DNA of 64,000 bases from Scomber scombrus (Eukaryota > Chordata > Actinopteri > Scombriformes > Scombridae), in assembly GCF_963691925.1 (NCBI RefSeq), contig NC_084977.1, positions 11,384,589-11,448,588 of the forward strand. The letters are read 5' to 3'. Below, one piece after another: positions 63,101 to 64,000 of the stretch. The notes under the pieces were generated by a model that had not been told where the DNA came from, made no database searches, and saw nothing but the letters and a program-made list of their open reading frames with translations. Every line of letters begins with the position of its first letter. Position 1 is the first letter of the stretch. A program made the position numbers and the translations under genes.

Positions 63101-64000
63101 CCCATATCTATAGTAGTCTTTACCATTAGAAGAAACCATATATTGGTGCCATGAAGCCTACTTATTTACATAATAACACTAATAGCAACAATGTGTCAGA
63201 GGAGGATTATCTAAACAATAAGACACAAAATCTCCCCTTTACTTGCTTTACTTGCACTCACTATATTGGTCAGACACTATTACATGTCAGGAACCAGGGG
63301 CATTTAAAAATAGCTGCTCAGTACCTGGAATACTCACAACCACAGAAGACAGACTCATCAGCTCATCTTTGACTGAGTCCAGTTGTCATCTCCACCCTGT
63401 CCATCAGCATCATGCTGGTCTTAACCTTCATCAACATGCCTGAGGTGCTGAAGTGTAAACCAGATGATAACTAACCTCACCTCGCTCCACCAGACTTTGG
63501 CCTTGTCTATGTTTAGTCATGTCTGTTCTTTCTGTTTGATGTAACTTGATACAGTCCGTCAGCCAACTATGAGTTCACGGTTAATTAGTCAGTTGTTTCT
63601 ATTTATACAGTACCAGCTGACATATCTGGTGTTGACTGCTTGTTAAGGGTGTGTTTATCATGCATTCACCAGTGTTTATCACATGAAGGTTTGAGATTGT
63701 GGATGAAAAATGTATATAATCAGTCACGTTCTTGGTGGGTTGGTTGTGAGGTACCAAGTTTAGAAGCAATTTAAAAGGTCATTTCAAACTACACTTGGGG
63801 GCAGAAGCAGAAATTCACTAGTGTGTCAAAAGTAAAATGTTTTCTTAGACAATACAATCAGTAGATCAAACTAATTAAGCAAATCACTGGTAAGATTAGC
63901 TACCACAAGGGTTTCTGATCTTTGTGGATGTGAAAGGTCTGTCATGTATTACAGTTCATTGATTGTTTCAGTATGTTGGTTAGCGCTGGAAAATAATTAT

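Larger units (their letters stand above)
51726..63999. other. Intergenic region upstream of midn, no gene recognised
   Basis: This 12 kb holds no recognisable protein domain. It contains a GT/GA microsatellite (53326-53411), an element of about 1.1 kb with inverted ends (58548-59640), a GT tract (60593-60683), two CRE-like sites (61183-61262), a pyrimidine-rich tract (61260-61440) and a cluster of interspersed repeats (62225-63100). Open frames here are short or of low complexity. Confidence 0.7.

Overview
This window is vertebrate genomic DNA, most likely from a ray-finned (teleost, probably percomorph) fish. The signs are GT-AG introns, very dense (CA)n/(GT)n microsatellites, a tRNA-derived SINE of fish type, other interspersed elements I recognise from fish genomes, and one protein gene with vertebrate-type exon structure. 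Nothing looks prokaryotic or viral, and I see no CRISPR array, operon or phage-like system.

The only gene I can support is midnolin (midn), complete on the minus strand. Seven coding exons (49164 down to 26308) join in frame across consensus splice sites into a 563-residue protein. It has an N-terminal ubiquitin-like domain, two conserved blocks that make up the Catch region, a fish-specific His/Pro-rich linker, a Thr-Asn repeat, and a basic C-terminal helix. Midnolin carries nuclear substrates to the proteasome without ubiquitination. Two candidate start regions lie upstream: a proximal CCAAT/TATA-like promoter near 49.8 kb with a long 5' UTR, and a distal CpG-rich promoter near 51.7 kb whose non-coding exon could splice to an acceptor 8 bases before the start codon. 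The 3' UTR probably ends near 24.6 kb, with another polyadenylation-signal cluster near 22.84 kb.

Layout: 1-22.8 kb is intergenic (microsatellites, repeat fragments, candidate conserved non-coding stretches); 22.8-26.3 kb is probable 3' UTR and flank; 26.3-49.2 kb is the midn coding body with introns of about 7.5, 0.2, 1.3, 10.3, 0.1 and 1.6 kb; 49.2-51.7 kb is the 5' region; 51.7-64 kb is intergenic, with an approximately 1.1 kb inverted-repeat element, twin CRE-like sites and a cluster of interspersed repeats at the right edge. Most long open frames lie in CA/GT or CT/GA repeats and are not genes.

The points most worth checking are the polymorphism-prone coding repeat in midn, the choice of promoter, complementary CA/GT tracts flanking coding exons 5 and 6 (a possible circular-RNA arrangement), a perfect 19-bp hairpin in the distal 5' region, and the unusual microsatellite density of the last midn intron. 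I found no convincing new system; the regulatory calls are inferences from sequence alone.
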